From Reichenbachiella sp. 5M10 (GTDB lineage: Bacteria; Bacteroidota; Bacteroidia; Cytophagales; Cyclobacteriaceae), in assembly GCF_002742335.1 (NCBI RefSeq), contig NZ_MDGR01000007.1, forward strand, positions 2,794,501-2,858,500: a DNA stretch of 64,000 nucleotides, read 5' to 3'. Below, one piece after another: positions 17,599-26,800 of the stretch. Each line of letters starts with the position of its first letter. Within the stretch, counting starts at the first letter, position 1. The notes beneath the pieces are model-generated. The model did not search any database. It saw only the letters and a list, made by a program, of their open reading frames with translations, and had not been told where the DNA came from. A program made the position numbers and the translations under genes.

Positions 17599-19491
17599 CT
17601 AATACGCTCTTCCTGTTGCTCCTTTCATAAAGTTCACAAAGGCCTTGTTGACCACTCTATTTCCTCCAGGGGTTGGGAAATCTCCGGTAAAATACCAATC
17701 TCCTTCGTGATTCGGGCAAGCTACGTGCAGGTTATCTACAGTTTGGAATAGAATCTCCAGCTCCGCTTTCATGCCCTTTGGTCTTACAATCTCCGTGATC
17801 TTGGCCGATATCTCCTCCTGAGTGAAGGGGTCATACAATTCCTTGACATAGTTGGGAGCATCCTTTTCACTACCTTTCTCTACACATTTCGCCATCACCT
17901 CATCCAAGAGGTTCGACTTGCCATGATCCTCTAGCAAGGCAAGTACCGCTCTAAAAGCAATGAAGTCCTTCATCTTGCTCATATCTATCCCGTAGCAATC
18001 AGGGTATCTGATCTGCGGAGCAGAGGACACAATCACTACTTTCTTAGGCTCCAACTTGTCCAGCAAGGTCAAAATACTTTTTTCCAAAGTCGTCCCGCGT
18101 ACAATCGAATCATCGATGATTACCAAGTTGTCCTTGCCTTTGTTCACTACCTCATAGGTCGTATCGTATACGTTGGCGACCAACTCATCACGCTCCGCAT
18201 CACCTGTGATAAACGTACGCAGCTTCGCGTCCTTGATCACCAGTTTCTCGACTCTCGGACGAAACGACAACAGCTCATCCAAATCATCCGTACTGGGCTT
18301 GCCATCTATGATGATCTCCTTACGCTTTTGGATCAAATATTCGTCTATCCCGTTCATCAGACCGAGATAAGAAGTCTCTGCTGAATTAGGGATATATGAA
18401 AATATCGTATTCTTCAGATCAAAATTGACTGCTTTGAGCACCTTTGGGACGAGCAACTCCCCGAGTTTCTTACGCTCACGGTAGATATCTGGATCCGAAC
18501 TACGCGAAAAATAGATTCGTTCAAAAGTACAAGACTTCTTAGGTAGAATATTCTCTACAAACTGCTCTTCTGTCCAATTCCCATCCTTATCTATGATCAA
18601 TGCATGTCCTGGCTCGATCTCTTTGATCTGATCATAACTACAGTTGATAGCTGTCTTGATGGCCGGCTTCTCAGAAGCGACCATGATCACTTCGTCATCT
18701 GCATAGTAGTAGGCCGGACGGATACCCGCAGGATCTCTCGCTACGAAAGAGGTACCATGGCCCATCATACCACACATTGCGTATCCTCCATCAAAATCCT
18801 TGAAGGACTTCTTGAGGATATTGATGACTTTTAACTCCTCTTCTATTTTTTGGGTAATTTCTAAGTTGTTGTACTGATCCTTGTACTCGTCAAACAACAA
18901 CTGATTTTCTTCGTCTAGAAAATGTCCCACCTTTTCCATCACGGTGACGGTATCAGTCTTTTCTTTAGGGTTTTGTCCCAACTGAACCAAGATATCGAAC
19001 AGTTCGTCCACATTGGTCATGTTGAAGTTACCCGCTACGACCAAATTCCTACTGCGCCAGTTGTTTTGACGCAAAAATGGGTGGCAACTCTCTAGGCCAT
19101 TCTTACCATGAGTACCATAGCGCAAGTGCCCCAACCATACTTCACCGGTAAATCCATAATTCTTCTTGAGCCACTCCTCAGAGTGAAACTGCTCATCCGT
19201 TCCTTCTTTGCGGGCTTTGCCAAATTTCTTTCCTACCTTCTCAAAAATCTTATTGAGGGGATTGGGATCGATCGACCGGTAGCGGCTGATGTATCGGTAT
19301 CCAGGCTCTAGTCCCAATTTGATATTGGCGATACCCGCTCCATCTTGTCCACGGTTCTGCATCTTCTTCATGAGCAACAACAGCTTGTTGGCTCCATAAA
19401 GAGGCGTACCATATTTGTCAATGTAAAATTGGAGAGGTTTTCTTAGTCGAATGTGGGCTATACCACATTCATGCTTGATAGGGTCACTCAT
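17599..19491 (-). CDS. purF: amidophosphoribosyltransferase, long Bacteroidota form
   Basis: First committed step of purine synthesis: PRPP plus glutamine to phosphoribosylamine. The class II glutaminase nucleophile is Cys9 in H-E-C-G-I-A-H-I-R, so the first eight residues are a propeptide that is removed. NRGQDGAGI and GHLRYGTHG belong to the glutaminase domain; the PRPP loop is VIIDDSIVRGTT. 630 residues against about 500 in E. coli, with insertions in the glutaminase domain and a C-terminal extension, as in other Bacteroidota. 108 bp separate it from nuoN upstream. Confidence 0.92.
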   Translation of the reverse strand: MSDPIKHECGIAHIRLRKPLQFYIDKYGTPLYGANKLLLLMKKMQNRGQDGAGIANIKLGLEPGYRYISRYRSIDPNPLNKIFEKVGKKFGKARKEGTDEQFHSEEWLKKNYGFTGEVWLGHLRYGTHGKNGLESCHPFLRQNNWRSRNLVVAGNFNMTNVDELFDILVQLGQNPKEKTDTVTVMEKVGHFLDEENQLLFDEYKDQYNNLEITQKIEEELKVINILKKSFKDFDGGYAMCGMMGHGTSFVARDPAGIRPAYYYADDEVIMVASEKPAIKTAINCSYDQIKEIEPGHALIIDKDGNWTEEQFVENILPKKSCTFERIYFSRSSDPDIYRERKKLGELLVPKVLKAVNFDLKNTIFSYIPNSAETSYLGLMNGIDEYLIQKRKEIIIDGKPSTDDLDELLSFRPRVEKLVIKDAKLRTFITGDAERDELVANVYDTTYEVVNKGKDNLVIIDDSIVRGTTLEKSILTLLDKLEPKKVVIVSSAPQIRYPDCYGIDMSKMKDFIAFRAVLALLEDHGKSNLLDEVMAKCVEKGSEKDAPNYVKELYDPFTQEEISAKITEIVRPKGMKAELEILFQTVDNLHVACPNHEGDWYFTGDFPTPGGNRVVNKAFVNFMKGATGRAY

Positions 19492-19508
19492 TGCTCAGTT
19501 TCAAAATA

Positions 19509-19541
19509 CAAAGTTACATGGATTCCATGTGATAATTCAAC
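19509..19541 (-). promoter_or_regulatory. candidate purF promoter
   Basis: Minus strand: GTTG (19538-19541), 21 nt spacer, TAACTTTG (19509-19516), an exact TAnnTTTG. The start of transcription would be close to the ATG (leader under 15 nt). Confidence 0.45.
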
Positions 19542-19599
19542 TTATTGAACACCTAAATAGAGGGAGTGTATAGATTAAACTTCCTCCAAATAGCTTACG

Positions 19600-21054
19600 C
19601 TAGAATAGCATTTCTAACAAAAGGTCTGCCATAAAGAAGGTTGCCAAAACCAACAAAGCAGTACATGCCAAAAAGACTACACTCACTGCACCAACACGAT
19701 AGCGCTGCGTAGAGTTCGTTGTTTTGAGAAATAGGTAGTATGGTATTTTGAGGTAATAGAACAAAGAGATAGCGGAATTGAGAATTCCTAGTGCAAAGAA
19801 CCACAGCAGGTAGCTATCCGCTGACTGCAGGTACACATCCCACAGCGAAGAAAAGACCAACAGCTTGGCCGAAAAACCACCTGTAGGTGGCAATCCTACA
19901 AGCGACACCAGCAGGACGGTCATACACACACCGGCAGCTGGGAGCTGCCGCCCCAGACCCGCAAGATCTGAGATATTTTCCAATTCATTTTTTTCCATCC
20001 AATCGATGAAATAGAACACCCCTACATTCATGACGCCATAGACGACTGCATAAAACAGCATCGCTTCGTACCCAAACGCTGTCCCAACGATCACACCGAT
20101 CAGCAATGTCCCCGCATGCGCAATCGAAGAATAAGCCATCATACGCTTGGCATTGTTTTGCCGCAGTGCAGAGAGATTGCCCACGAACATCGACCCTATC
20201 GCCAAGATGCTAAGTGCATATTGCCAATTGAATAGCTCGACATCAGTTGTATCCAACAGCTGAGTAAACTGATAGAAAAACACCAAGATGGCGACTTTGG
20301 GCAAGACAGAGATCAAAGCAATGGCAGCCGTAGGCCCAGCCTCGTAGGCATCTGGAGACCAAATATGAAACGGCACCAAGGCCAGCTTGAAAAAGATCCC
20401 GACGAAGAACAGCATCAGCGCGAGATTGAGCCAGGTAGGGTCACTGCTCTGAGCCACCATTTGCGGGATCACCGCGAGATCCAAACTCCCAGACAGGCCA
20501 TATATCAACGACAGACCATAGAGCATCAAACCAGAGGACATGGCGCCAAATAGCAGGTACTTGATTCCTGCTTCGAACCCTTTTCTCTGAAAAGAGAAGG
20601 CAATCAATACATAAGAAGTAATCGACACGAGCTCCAACGCCACATAAAACAAGAGTAAATTCTGCGCTTGAATCAAAAAGAATGTCCCCAACAACACCAT
20701 CAGGATCAAGTACTGATATTCACCCGTCCTACGCTGTACTCGACTGTTGGGGTACAGCAAAACGGCAGCTGTCATCAGGACAAAGAAATATTTTAAAGTA
20801 GGTGTAACGGCCGTCTGCGCCAAGACACCATTGAGGTACGCCCCTTCGATAGGTGCCGCATCAATCGCCAACGAAGTGGCTGCTAAAACAACCAACGTCG
20901 CGAGCGTCCTTACCGTCGCAGCAGCTGTCCCTTTGTACAGCAGGTCAAGTACCACTAGAAACAAGCTCCCTGCTATCAGGGTCATCTCTGGCAACAAATA
21001 CCCAAACTCCCCAATCAGTGTGGTGATGTACGCTATGAATTCTGACTGCTTCAA
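19600..21054 (-). CDS. nuoN: NADH-quinone oxidoreductase subunit N
   Basis: Antiporter-like membrane subunit of complex I. 484 residues with about 14 hydrophobic segments; the conserved proton-channel stretch appears around LALVPFHIWSPDAYEAGPT, with the key Lys and Glu of antiporter-like subunits. Starts with TTG (21054), overlapping the nuoM stop by 4 bp (TTGA), a translation-coupled junction. Last gene of the nuoHIJKLMN cluster. Confidence 0.95.
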   Translation of the reverse strand: MKQSEFIAYITTLIGEFGYLLPEMTLIAGSLFLVVLDLLYKGTAAATVRTLATLVVLAATSLAIDAAPIEGAYLNGVLAQTAVTPTLKYFFVLMTAAVLLYPNSRVQRRTGEYQYLILMVLLGTFFLIQAQNLLLFYVALELVSITSYVLIAFSFQRKGFEAGIKYLLFGAMSSGLMLYGLSLIYGLSGSLDLAVIPQMVAQSSDPTWLNLALMLFFVGIFFKLALVPFHIWSPDAYEAGPTAAIALISVLPKVAILVFFYQFTQLLDTTDVELFNWQYALSILAIGSMFVGNLSALRQNNAKRMMAYSSIAHAGTLLIGVIVGTAFGYEAMLFYAVVYGVMNVGVFYFIDWMEKNELENISDLAGLGRQLPAAGVCMTVLLVSLVGLPPTGGFSAKLLVFSSLWDVYLQSADSYLLWFFALGILNSAISLFYYLKIPYYLFLKTTNSTQRYRVGAVSVVFLACTALLVLATFFMADLLLEMLF

Positions 21055-22679
21055 TTCCCTGCTTGGATTAGTATGGTATTGGCTTCACTCTGCGATTGGA
21101 TATAATCCACAAAGCCAATGATCGTTTCGTTAGAATAATCGAGTAGGATGTTGGGAAAAATACCGAAGAGCACCGCCAACACCACAAGTGGCAAAATCAT
21201 CAGCCACTCTCTGCGGTTAAGATCGGGCAATTGCCACGACTCGTCTTTGACCCAAAACTTGCCAAAGAACATCCGCTGTAGCGTCCACAAAAAGTACGCA
21301 GCACCCAGCACCAATCCTACCAGTCCCACTATCGGCATCCATGTACTGAGTATGCTACCATTGACCGCTCCGTCGAACGCACCAATCAACACCAAAAACT
21401 CCGCAATGAATCCAGAGAATCCAGGCAAGCCCAGCGCAGCAAAGAACCCAACCAATACGGCAGCAGAATAATACGGCATCTTGGTCGCCAATCCACTGAA
21501 GTTGGCTATCTCACGGTTGCCGGTACGATCGTAAAGTACACCTACCAAAATGAAGAGCAACGCGGAGATCACCCCGTGACTAAACATCTGAAACATCGCT
21601 CCAGACTCTCCTTCGATCGTCAAAGAAGCCAAGCCCAACAGCACAAAGCCCATATGCGAAACAGAAGAGTATGCGATCAATTTCTTAAGATCAGACTGTG
21701 CCATCGCCACCAATGCAGCATAGATGATGGCAATCACTCCTGCAAGTGCAATGTACCACCCATACGCCACCGCTGACTCTGGGAAGATCGAATAAGCAAT
21801 GCGGTAAAAACCATAGCCCCCGATCTTCAACAAGACTCCTGCGAGTACTACTGATATAGGTGTCGGCGCTTCCACGTGTGCATCAGGCAACCACGTATGT
21901 ACAGGTACAGCTGGCAATTTGATGGCAAAGCCAATCATCAGAAACAAGAAAGCCCATACTCTGACACTGACTCCCATCCACTGTGTACTGAACCCCAACA
22001 TAGCCTCGCCAAGATAATTGGACGGGTCCATCATCTTCATGATATCAAAGGTATGTACCGAACTACCTGGTGCCTCGACCACTGACAGGTTGAGCCCGAT
22101 CATCACCATGAGGATGAACAACGATCCCACCAAGGTGTAAATGAAGAATTTCATCGATGCATATTCTCTACGCTTGCCACCCCAGATGCCTATCAAGAAA
22201 TACATCGGCAGTAGCATAAACTCGAAAAAGAGATAGAACAAGAACATGTCTATGGACACAAAACAGCCAAACACACTGGTCGTCAAAACCATGTACAGCA
22301 CAAAATAACCCTTGACACTCTTCTTGATGTTCCAAGAGGAGATCACACCGACCAGCATCACGATGGCTGTCAACAGCACCATCAGGATACTCACGCCATC
22401 TACTGCTACATAATATTGTATAAGGATACTCCCAAACGATCCGATATTCAAATTGATCCATTCAAGCTTTTGGGCAAACTGCAGGCTCGATGCGCCATAG
22501 CCCGCAAGCGAACGATCAAACGAGCACATCAGTACCATCGTCAGCACGAACTCGACAAGCATAGCCACCAAAGCGATGACTTTGAATGCCTGCTCTTTGT
22601 CACTGGGGACGAAAAGCATGATTCCTCCAGCGATCAAAGGAACGAATATTAACCATGACAATAGGTGATCAAGGAGCAT
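21051..22679 (-). CDS. nuoM: NADH-quinone oxidoreductase subunit M
   Basis: Antiporter-like proton-pumping subunit, 542 residues, many membrane helices. The motif KLPAVPVHTWLPDAHVEAPTP holds the central lysine channel residues and the His/Asp of this family; SDLKKLIAYSSVSHMGF is the second signature. 12 bp downstream of nuoL and overlapping nuoN by 4 bp. Confidence 0.96.
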   Translation of the reverse strand: MLLDHLLSWLIFVPLIAGGIMLFVPSDKEQAFKVIALVAMLVEFVLTMVLMCSFDRSLAGYGASSLQFAQKLEWINLNIGSFGSILIQYYVAVDGVSILMVLLTAIVMLVGVISSWNIKKSVKGYFVLYMVLTTSVFGCFVSIDMFLFYLFFEFMLLPMYFLIGIWGGKRREYASMKFFIYTLVGSLFILMVMIGLNLSVVEAPGSSVHTFDIMKMMDPSNYLGEAMLGFSTQWMGVSVRVWAFLFLMIGFAIKLPAVPVHTWLPDAHVEAPTPISVVLAGVLLKIGGYGFYRIAYSIFPESAVAYGWYIALAGVIAIIYAALVAMAQSDLKKLIAYSSVSHMGFVLLGLASLTIEGESGAMFQMFSHGVISALLFILVGVLYDRTGNREIANFSGLATKMPYYSAAVLVGFFAALGLPGFSGFIAEFLVLIGAFDGAVNGSILSTWMPIVGLVGLVLGAAYFLWTLQRMFFGKFWVKDESWQLPDLNRREWLMILPLVVLAVLFGIFPNILLDYSNETIIGFVDYIQSQSEANTILIQAGN

Positions 22680-22691
22680 ATACCTAGATAA

Positions 22692-24623
22692 TTAAGTCAA
22701 AAAATAAACAATGATCAATAGGCCAAACAAAGCCCACACAAAATACATCTGCACATTACCACTCTGTAGTTTTCGGGTGCGACCACCCGCAAAACGTGCC
22801 GTCCAAGCCAGCAACTTGACCAGCCCATCCACGACGTGCTTGTCAATCAATCCCACAAAATGTGCAAAGACTACTTCGGCTTTCGCCAATAGATCAATCA
22901 AACGATCCAATATCTTCTTGTCAAAGAAAAACAAGAACGAGGCGCCCTTCATGGCACCTCCAGCCACGATCTTTCGATGAAAGTGATCGAGGTAAAAATT
23001 ATTGGCAGACAACCCGCCCCATATCTTCTTAGATGCGCTGACCGGTTTGACCAACATTCCTTTCTCTACATAGAGGTAAGCCACCAAAATTCCAGAGACC
23101 GCCAGTACGACAGACAGCATCGGCAGCCAAGCATAATGTCCTGGTTCGGGATTGGCAATGATTTGCGCTAAAGCATCCGTCACCCCCGTATGCGATCCAA
23201 AGGGGTTGAGTGTAAAAGCAATCCAAAACGACAAAGCAGTCAATACGATCAGTGGCAACTTCACTCTGATATGTTCCATGAAAGTACTCTCTACCTTCTC
23301 CCCAAAGAACACTTTGAAATACAGTCGAGCCATATAAGCAGCTGTCATAAACACGGACACCAATGCAAATATCGAAACGATCATCGGCAGCCCCGAAGAT
23401 AAAACACCTCCAAGGACTAGCTCCTTGGACAAGAAACCCGAGAACAGCGGTATGCCCGCCAAGGAAAGCGTACAAATCGTGAATGCCACGAAAGTCACTG
23501 GGAGCACCGTGCGCAAACCACCCATGTTGCGGATGTCCTGAGCATCAAAAGCATGATCGTGATTGGTCTCGTGAAAATAGTGGATGATACTCCCTGCACA
23601 GAGGAACAAGCCCGCCTTGAAGAAAGCATGGGTCACAAGGTGGAAAAATGCCGCTACTGGAAACCCAGCACCTATCGCCATCACCATGTATCCCAACTGG
23701 GATACCGTGGAGTAGGCCAAAATCTTTTTGATATCGTTTTGCGCGAATGCGGCAAAAGCACCTGTAAAGGCTGTAACCCCGCCAATCACTCCGATCAACT
23801 GCAGTACGTCTGGCGACAGCAATGGGAATACACGCACCAATAAATACACCCCGGCTGCTACCATCGTCGCGGCATGGATCAACGCAGAGACGGGTGTAGG
23901 CCCTGTCATCGCATCGGGCAACCAGGTCTGCAACGGAAACTGTGCAGACTTGCCCACAGCTGCCAAAAACAACCCCAAGCCCGCCATGAACAACATCGCA
24001 TCAGGGATATCCAGCCCAGCCTCCGCCAGTACCAATAGCTCCGCGATATTCAACGTCTTGAAATAGGCGTACAGTACAAATATACCCAAGAGGAATCCTG
24101 CATCCCCTACCTTGTTCATCACGAAGGCCTTGAAGGATGAAAGCGGTGGCTTGACCTGATCAAACCAAAATCCAATCAATAGATACGAAGAGAATCCTAC
24201 CAATTCCCAAAACACAAAGGTCAACAGCAAATTGGAAGACAGGACGATCCCGTACATCGAGAAAGCAAACAGCCCCAGCAAGCCAAAATATCGTGCACGA
24301 CTCTCGTCATGCTTCATGTACTCCATCGAGAACACCGCCACCAGTAGTGCTATCAGTGCCACGACCATCACCATGATCCCTGTCAGCTGATCGTACCACA
24401 GCCCCACGGCAAAACTATATTGCCCCAAGCGAATCCAGTCTGCCTGCAGGTCGGTTCCTGCAGGGATGGTCAAAAACGACCAAACGGCTATCCCGAGTAC
24501 CCCAGCAAAGACCGTCGCGATCGTCACGCCTCCTCCTCGGTTGCCCGCCATGTAGGCCAACAAACCTCCGACCAAGGGCAGCAGGAGAATAGCGAGCATC
24601 AATATGGAATTCAAATCAACCAT
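22692..24623 (-). CDS. nuoL: NADH-quinone oxidoreductase subunit L
   Basis: Distal antiporter-like subunit, 643 residues, with the long lateral helix at the C-terminus. Channel motif KSAQFPLQTWLPDAMTGPTPVSALIHAATMVAAGVYLL contains the lysine and histidines expected for NuoL; NDIKKILAYSTVSQLGYM follows. Overlaps nuoK by 8 bp. Confidence 0.97.
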   Translation of the reverse strand: MVDLNSILMLAILLLPLVGGLLAYMAGNRGGGVTIATVFAGVLGIAVWSFLTIPAGTDLQADWIRLGQYSFAVGLWYDQLTGIMVMVVALIALLVAVFSMEYMKHDESRARYFGLLGLFAFSMYGIVLSSNLLLTFVFWELVGFSSYLLIGFWFDQVKPPLSSFKAFVMNKVGDAGFLLGIFVLYAYFKTLNIAELLVLAEAGLDIPDAMLFMAGLGLFLAAVGKSAQFPLQTWLPDAMTGPTPVSALIHAATMVAAGVYLLVRVFPLLSPDVLQLIGVIGGVTAFTGAFAAFAQNDIKKILAYSTVSQLGYMVMAIGAGFPVAAFFHLVTHAFFKAGLFLCAGSIIHYFHETNHDHAFDAQDIRNMGGLRTVLPVTFVAFTICTLSLAGIPLFSGFLSKELVLGGVLSSGLPMIVSIFALVSVFMTAAYMARLYFKVFFGEKVESTFMEHIRVKLPLIVLTALSFWIAFTLNPFGSHTGVTDALAQIIANPEPGHYAWLPMLSVVLAVSGILVAYLYVEKGMLVKPVSASKKIWGGLSANNFYLDHFHRKIVAGGAMKGASFLFFFDKKILDRLIDLLAKAEVVFAHFVGLIDKHVVDGLVKLLAWTARFAGGRTRKLQSGNVQMYFVWALFGLLIIVYFLT

Positions 24624-24918
24624 TCAATTCGTCTAGTTCGTCTATGTTGGATACTTGTTGGTGTCTGTACACCTGATAGATGATCGCCAGTGCTACGGCA
24701 GACTCTGCTACCGCGATCACGATCACAAAGAGCGACATCATCTGCCCAGTGAGCAGTGGGTCGTTTTTCGCGAAAGCGACCAAATTGATATTGGCGGCAT
24801 TGAGGATCAGCTCCACCCCTACCAACACCATGATGGCGTTTCGCTTGATGATGATGATCATCAGACCGATGATCAATAGCGCTGCACTCAAGACGATATA
24901 GTGTTCTATCGGTATCAT
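24616..24918 (-). CDS. nuoK: NADH-quinone oxidoreductase subunit K
   Basis: Small three-helix membrane subunit, exactly 100 residues. The glutamates of the E-channel are visible in MVLVGVELILNAANINLVAF and in VIVIAVAESAVALAI. Overlaps both neighbours (8 bp with nuoL, 4 bp with nuoJ). Confidence 0.97.
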   Translation of the reverse strand: MIPIEHYIVLSAALLIIGLMIIIIKRNAIMVLVGVELILNAANINLVAFAKNDPLLTGQMMSLFVIVIAVAESAVALAIIYQVYRHQQVSNIDELDELNG

Positions 24919-25439
24919 TTCTTGTCTTCGAATTTAGATCCTGCAAGGAAGGCCGCTCCGATCAGTGCCATCAGTAGCAAAACAGCGGTCAGCTCTAGCG
25001 CCACCAACTGATGCGTCATGAAATTGATCCCGATCGTCTCGGTCACTGATTTGTCCAGCTCGGATTGCGGACCAAACTCCGCCAAAGGAAACTTCGTTTG
25101 TAGCGTACTGTAGAATACAAACGCCAAACCTAAGCCCAAAAGTACCGCAGGTATGATGCGCCTATGTTCGGTAAGCATCTTGCCTCCATCGATGCGATTG
25201 GTGAGCATCACGCCAAACATCATCAGGATCAATATCCCTCCGATGTAAACCATGATCTGCGTCACACCGACAAACTCCGCATTGGTGATGATATATATCG
25301 CCGCTACTGACAAGAATACCAGCACCAACATAAACACCGAATGGATGATGTTTTTGGACATCAAAATCATCAGCGCCGATATCACCGCTAGCCCCGCAAA
25401 GCCATAAAATGCCAATATGTTGAAATTGATCTCTTCCAC
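24915..25439 (-). CDS. nuoJ: NADH-quinone oxidoreductase subunit J
   Basis: Five-helix membrane subunit, 174 residues. The conserved third helix region F-V-G-V-T-Q-I-M-V-Y-I-G-G-I-L-I contains the pi-bulge tyrosine important in coupling. Overlaps nuoK by 4 bp and shares one base with the end of nuoI. Confidence 0.95.
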   Translation of the reverse strand: MEEINFNILAFYGFAGLAVISALMILMSKNIIHSVFMLVLVFLSVAAIYIITNAEFVGVTQIMVYIGGILILMMFGVMLTNRIDGGKMLTEHRRIIPAVLLGLGLAFVFYSTLQTKFPLAEFGPQSELDKSVTETIGINFMTHQLVALELTAVLLLMALIGAAFLAGSKFEDKK

Positions 25440-26797
25440 TATTCTTCGCTCTGGGTAGACGACTCCCCGTCATCTGTTTTCTTTTTCTTTATTTTAGGTC
25501 GAAAGACTGGCTTAGGGCTTTTCGCTTTTGGCTCTTCGCTTTCTGAGTTTGTCTCTGAATCTGCCGCCTCCTGACTCTCGCCTCCAGCCTTCTTGATCTT
25601 TGGACGAAAAACTGGCTTTTGGCTTTTGGCCTTTGGCTCTTTGCTTTCTGAGTTTGTCTCTGAATCTGCCGCCTCCTGACTCTCGCCTCCAGCCTTCTTG
25701 ATCTTCGGACGGAACACTGGCTTTTGGCTTTTGGCCTTTGGCTCTTTGCTTTCGGTATCTACATTCGGCTCTTGACTCTCAGCGTCTGTCTTCTTAATCT
25801 TTGGACGGAACACTGGCTTTTGGCTTTTGGCCTTTGGCTCTTTGCTTTCGGTATCTACATTCGGCTCTTGACTCTCAGCGTCTGTCTTCTTCTTGATCTT
25901 TGGTCTGAAAACAGGTTTTTCAGCTTTCTGTTTCCCCTCTGCCTCATCCGCTTTGGTCTCTCTCGACTCCTGACCTTCGTCTCCTGACTTTTTGATCTTC
26001 GGACGGAACACTGGCTTTTGGCTTTTGACCTTTGGCTCTTTGCTTTCGGTATCTACATTCGGTTCTTGACTCTCCGAATCTACCTTCTTCACCTTCGGTT
26101 TGAAAGCGGGTCTCGCAGCGGGTTTCTTCTCTGGCGTAGCTTCTCCCTCCGTAGCGGCAGGCTTCACTCGCGGTTTGAAAGACGGCTTGGCAGCTGCAGG
26201 TTTCGCCGTACTGGCTTTCGCTGCTGCGGCGGCTGCCTTGGCCTTTTCTTTCTCCGCATTGAATATTTCCAACTCCTTCTTCTTCTCTTCCACCGCATCA
26301 GCCGTCATGTTCGAGAACTCAAAATTGTGCGCCTTCAAATCAAACACACTGAAGTCGTACTCCTTGGTCATCGTCAGACACTCGGTAGGACATACCGTCG
26401 TACAGAGACCACAGAAGCAACATTTGGACATGTCTATGTCAAACTTCGCCGGATATATTTTTTTGGATGTCCCGTCGGAGGTCTTGCCGATCTCCTCGGT
26501 CGCTCGTACGGGTTCGATATCGATACAGTTGACCGGGCAGACCTTGGCACACTTGTCACAGACGATACAGTCGTCGATCTCATTGTGCAGCTGGTAGCGG
26601 CCATTGTCCGGTACGGGAAACTCCTCTTGGGGGTACTTGAGAGTAAAGATGCCCTCCTTGTGCTCGAAGTAGTCCTTGTCTGCCACGCCTATCGGCTTGC
26701 GCGAAGTGCGCGCCTTCAAGAAGTGCCTAAAGGTGATCTTCAAGCCATAGAGCAGCCCGCCAGTTGTTTTGATGATATTTTTAAAATAGGTCTTCAC
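25439..26797 (-). CDS. nuoI: NADH-quinone oxidoreductase subunit I with a long C-terminal repeat tail
   Basis: The N-terminal 170 residues are a normal NuoI carrying clusters N6a and N6b: Cys 77, 80, 83, 87 (CIVCDKCAKVCP) and Cys 126, 129, 132, 136 (CCFCGLCTTVCP). Usual length is about 150-220 residues; this protein has 452. From about 181 it becomes Ala/Lys-rich, and then carries six exact PVFRPKIKK motifs starting at 262, 295, 328, 360, 395 and 430 (period 32-35), preceded by two degenerate copies (205, 230). Linkers are rich in E, S, D, K. The tail is very polar, probably disordered and cytoplasmic. Starts with GTG, 3 bp after nuoH. The tail does not disturb the overlap with nuoJ. Confidence 0.93.
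   Translation of the reverse strand: MKTYFKNIIKTTGGLLYGLKITFRHFLKARTSRKPIGVADKDYFEHKEGIFTLKYPQEEFPVPDNGRYQLHNEIDDCIVCDKCAKVCPVNCIDIEPVRATEEIGKTSDGTSKKIYPAKFDIDMSKCCFCGLCTTVCPTECLTMTKEYDFSVFDLKAHNFEFSNMTADAVEEKKKELEIFNAEKEKAKAAAAAAKASTAKPAAAKPSFKPRVKPAATEGEATPEKKPAARPAFKPKVKKVDSESQEPNVDTESKEPKVKSQKPVFRPKIKKSGDEGQESRETKADEAEGKQKAEKPVFRPKIKKKTDAESQEPNVDTESKEPKAKSQKPVFRPKIKKTDAESQEPNVDTESKEPKAKSQKPVFRPKIKKAGGESQEAADSETNSESKEPKAKSQKPVFRPKIKKAGGESQEAADSETNSESEEPKAKSPKPVFRPKIKKKKTDDGESSTQSEE
25440..26060 (-). repeat. in-frame tandem repeats (96-105 bp) encoding the NuoI tail
   Basis: Near-identical DNA units, each containing the complement of the PVFRPKIKK codons plus a Glu/Ser-rich linker, follow one another with unit lengths 99, 99, 96, 105, 105 bp. 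Adjacent units match almost base for base (for example the stretch around 25620-25700 and that around 25500-25600), which implies recent duplication and likely length variation between strains. All unit lengths are multiples of three. Confidence 0.9.
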
Positions 26798-26800
26798 AGC

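Noticed and set aside
22168-22461. Alternative frames within the nuo genes
   Set aside because: High-GC, long membrane genes give many open antisense and shifted frames; none shows its own motifs.
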